A stretch of DNA of 64,000 nucleotides from Rotaria sp. Silwood1. Lineage: Eukaryota; Rotifera; Eurotatoria; Philodinida; Philodinidae. This document shows positions 60,701-64,000 of this stretch, one piece after another. The stretch is from positions 3,978,941-4,042,940 of the forward strand of contig CAJNOP010000008.1 of NCBI GenBank assembly GCA_905250075.1. Direction: 5' to 3'. Position 1 is the first letter of the stretch, and every line of letters starts with the position of its first letter. A model generated the notes under the pieces. It was not told the DNA's origin. It saw nothing but the letters and a program-made list of their open reading frames with translations, and ran no database searches. Both the position numbers and the translations under genes were made by a program.

Positions 60701-63700
60701 AAACCCTAAATAATTCATTATTTATGAGCTACCTGATGCATATATTAGTTCACACTAATATGATAGAGCATCTTGTATCAATATTTAAAGTCTATTTTCG
60801 TTAGAAAATACGAAGTTGAGATAACAGTACAAAGTCTAATGTTTCATCGATGACATCATTTTCTTTTGTTTAGTACCTCATTTTCTGCAAAAATTTCTGA
60901 TGATTGTTGTCATACATTGTTCCTAAAACATATGCTTTTTTTTCAGAAAACGTGGCAAATTGTTTTCTCTTTTCCTCTATTTATGTTTATCTTATCACGC
61001 ATCTCAGAACTCTCGAAGGAGTTTCATGATAGACAATTGCTTCTTTTTTGTGTTTAAAAGATCATGCAAAGCTGCAGTGACTGGCCTAGCTCGTTTTGTG
61101 ATAGTTTTTTCACTTATTAAACTTGTCATCCTTTTTCTCCTTAATAAAAGTAAGAATTTGAAAAACAAAACACTGCACTCTGACATACTCTTTTAAACTA
61201 AAAAAACAAAAAAACAAATTCAATCTATAGAATGTAAGCCCACAGAAAATTTTAGCTTGCTAAATGAGTGATTTTTGATCTATATGTGTTGGGAAAATTT
61301 CATGTCATTTAAATGCATCTGATCCAAGATTGATTTTTGAGTGTAGTGGACTTAACTTATTTTTTTATAGAAGAAAACAATTAGATCGATCTATTCAATT
61401 GGAAGATTCATGATACATTAGATAAAGCCTATAAAATCAATAAGTTTTTTGTTTTCTATTAACCATATCACTCAATACAGTCATATGTTACTTAAAATGT
61501 CTTCTTTTCTCTCATCATGCTGCATCAGCTTGAAAAAATGTCCGTTTTGTCCTTCGAATACTCAAAAAAAAAAAGAAAAGAAAAATATCTAACTTTACCA
61601 TCGATAATCTTCAGAATTAAGCAAAAAATATGTTGCAACTATTGTTACACAAACAGTAACGACAGTAAGAATTAAAAATACAAGGAACATAAATCCATAA
61701 ACATAATAAATCTAAATAAAATATAAGAAAATTTTGTTTATTTATTTATTTATTTTTTTAATTTACTCATTTACCTTATAAGCCCAAAATGATGTAAAAA
61801 CAAAATACCTAAATAATAAAATATTATTATTCTTTCAAAAAAAACAAAAACAATTCATTTACATTTCAATAAAAATCGATCCAAATGGTAAAATTCCACT
61901 TGCAAGTATTATCACATATGGTTCCATAAACCATTTCTTTTCTGGTATTGGTCGTGGTACAGCATTTGTTCGACATGGATGATTTATTTTACCACTTATA
62001 TTTCTTCCAAGTACTGTTCCAATTGCAGTTAATGGTAAAATAATAAATAAACAAATAGCTGTTACACTCAACTAAAAACAAAATATATTAAATTTGATTA
62101 TATTTTCTTTTTTTTAATTTAAACAAACCATAACAGTAAATGGTATTGAACGTGATGATCCATAATAAATTGAAACAAAATTAACAAGAAATGATACACC
62201 ACAAATTAGAAATGGAACAAGAAATGCACCAACAATTAATTGTTTCATCCATAATTGTCCTAAATTAAATTAAAACAATAGATTTTAATAATATATATGT
62301 TATAACTAACCACCCATTCGTGCATATAAACTTCCACCAGAATAACCATTAATAACTGATGTTGCAGCATAAAGAAATAAAGCTGTACTAAAAAGTGATG
62401 CACGTCTAAATAATTTCAAAAAAACAAAAATACTATTTAAGAAATTAAATTTATCTTATTTATTTTACTCGGTATAAAGATCACCAAGAATTGTTATAAT
62501 AATACAAAGTATTGCTACTGTAGCTATTTGATAACCAGAACCAATTAATGAACAAAATAATATAGGATGAGCAGGAGGACGAAATACATCACCATGAACT
62601 TGTTTCCAACCATATTCATCACCCAAATCACGTTCCTATAGAAAAATAATTTTTTTTTGTTTTTTTTTTTATTAGACTCAAGTTAAAATTCATTCGATAT
62701 GAATTCTAAGAAAATGTAAAGTCACTTTAGATATGCTTTTCATCAAAATATTACAAAACAGATTTATACGTCTTTACTAATCTTTGATTATTTTTTTTTT
62801 TTTTGATAAAACAAAATTTTTCTTACCATATCATCTAAATCATCATCTTTACCATATCTTGCATAATCTTTTCTCAATGTTCTCAATAGAATCATACTAA
62901 CAAGTCCAACAAGAAATAAAACCATCATAAATGAATTAAAAATTGAAAACCAATGAATCTAAATAATAATTAAATCTATATAATCAAATAAAATATTATT
63001 TATTAATATTTACTTTATGTTGAAAAAATCCCGGATCAAGATATTTATCAAATCTATTAACAAATTCTATATTTGATAGTTTCCATGTAATTTCATATGA
63101 AAATATTAATTTTGTATTTGGTTGTATTTGTACTTTTGATTCTGATGTTAAATTAACATCAACTATTCGATTACCATTATATCCAATATCGAACTTTTTA
63201 TGTGTCCATATGTAAGCAGATTTTCCTGATTCATCCATTTCACCAACAATACCTATTTTTTATGAATTTAAATAATTAAAATGAAAAAAAAAAGAAAATA
63301 ACATGAATATATGACAAACCCCAAATAGGTAAATCATCAATAAACATTTGATACCAATAATGATTTTTAATTGCATATGTAAATGCATCATAATCTTCAT
63401 GTGTTAATGTTATTTCACAAAACTCTGTTTTTTGTTTATCACCTACGAATTTAAAAAAGAATTTGATTAATAAAAAACAAACAAATAAAACTCTTACGTT
63501 TATAATTAATTTCAACTCCACTGTATTCTAATTCAACACCTAAAATATTTTCACCTAATGTTTCATGATAATGTGATATTTCTTTTTTTGATCCACGACA
63601 AAATGGTAATGAAAAATAATTATATGTTTCTTGTCGATTATGATATGGACCAACTGTATTCATCCATAAAACAACTTCTTGACCTTCTTCATACTAAATT

Positions 63701-63826
63701 AAAGAAATATATTTTATGTCTATAAAAAATTTTTTACTTATTTATCTTTACTTTATGATCATGTTCATCACAGTTAATTATTGTAAAAATAGCCAAAAGA
63801 AAAAGAAATGATTGATAAATATTCAT
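57782..63826 (-). CDS. TM9SF3: Transmembrane 9 superfamily member 3 (nonaspanin)
   Basis: Thirteen exons join in frame to 579 aa (human TM9SF3 is close to 590): 63752-63826, 63498-63693, 63320-63442, 63014-63252, 62827-62958, 62469-62635, 62311-62405, 62129-62259, 61863-62071, 61775-61808, 61599-61711, 57994-58077 and 57782-57923. A signal peptide ([14 protein letters not shown]) precedes the lumenal domain with [20 protein letters not shown] and [16 protein letters not shown]. The nine-helix part contains [46 protein letters not shown] and [15 protein letters not shown], all near-identical to animal TM9SF3. It ends KIYSHKID, keeping the KxD-type Golgi retention signal. Nonaspanins act in the Golgi in sorting or retention of membrane proteins. 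Introns are about 55-60 nt up to a few hundred, except 58078-61598 (3.5 kb), which holds a dispersed repeat and short ORFs at 60428-60804 of unknown nature. Confidence 0.96.
60795..61355 (+). repeat. Dispersed repeat, copy B, in the TM9SF3 long intron
   Basis: Aligns by eye with 28770-29345 in the same plus-strand orientation, sharing several landmark blocks over about 560 bp. It is diverged and without a conserved ORF. The short ORFs overlapping it are repeat sequence, not exons. Confidence 0.65.
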
Positions 63827-64000
63827 AATGAAATTTTTATTCTATTCAATAATATCGATGAAGAAAATATTTATCTATTCGATTGGCTTCATCTACAAAA
63901 ACAAAAAAAATATTTGCTGTATTTGAATGAAATTTTTAATTAATCAGAATAGATATATCTATTACTATGTTGCGAGAAAAATCTTCACTATGATCAAGGT
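63827..64000. other. TM9SF3 upstream region to the window edge
   Basis: The 5' UTR and proximal promoter of the minus-strand gene should be here. No confident TATA element was identified. Confidence 0.4.

Noticed and set aside
60428-60804. Two overlapping ORFs in the TM9SF3 long intron as a nested gene
   Set aside because: No recognised domain, no start or splice support; possibly decayed repeat sequence.
1-64000. CRISPR arrays, bacterial operons, rRNA genes and retrovirus-like elements
   Set aside because: No regularly spaced repeats, no bacterial gene organisation, no rRNA signature and no reverse-transcriptase or capsid reading were seen anywhere in the window.

Overview
The window reads as nuclear DNA of a small-genomed animal, most probably a bdelloid rotifer. 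It is strongly AT-rich, most introns are 55-66 nt, and coding exons are cleanly separated by GT..AG signals. It carries a plant-type DYW pentatricopeptide protein (a class reported from rotifers but not from most animals), a berberine-bridge-type oxidase remnant, and TGTGGG-like G-rich arrays resembling repeats I recall as bdelloid telomeric repeats. The species assignment is inference; I ran no database search. Exon joins were made by hand, and the summed exon lengths of all six multi-exon models keep reading frame.

Layout: 1-6702 (-) is the 5' part of a VPS13A/C-type lipid-transfer gene, 23 exons seen. 8771-10683 (-) is a secreted fibrinogen-domain lectin. 11889-13007 (-) is a prostaglandin-reductase/alkenal-reductase family enzyme. 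15124-16056 (-) is a complete membrane-anchored alpha-carbonic anhydrase. About 16.7-26.9 kb is a relic-rich tract: a hAT-like element with 8-bp target duplications, a broken oxidase 3' end, a foldback element abutting a piggyBac-like terminus, a heat-shock-type promoter, two G-strand/C-strand inverted telomere-like arrays, coiled-coil and F-box-like remnants, a 10-N gap and another foldback. 27563-32131 (+) is an apparently intact 665-aa DYW-PPR gene. 35578-37457 (-) is an inositol-trisphosphate 3-kinase. 37458-49311 is a gene desert with only two possible coding relics. 49312-51076 (+) is a class-A-like GPCR. 54248-56749 is a very long foldback with a hAT element nested inside. 57782-63826 (-) is a complete TM9SF3 gene.

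How the parts relate: the host genes are unrelated housekeeping, signalling and surface genes and form no operon or cluster. The recurring theme is inverted-repeat (foldback) DNA: at least six imperfect foldbacks of about 0.5-2.5 kb lie in intergenic DNA and in the exceptionally long introns of VPS13 and the PPR gene, while another dispersed repeat occupies long introns of both the PPR gene and TM9SF3. The 19-24 kb tract looks like a former subtelomere, possibly a telomere-to-telomere fusion scar, with a heat-shock-like promoter aimed into the G-rich array. That last interpretation is inference.
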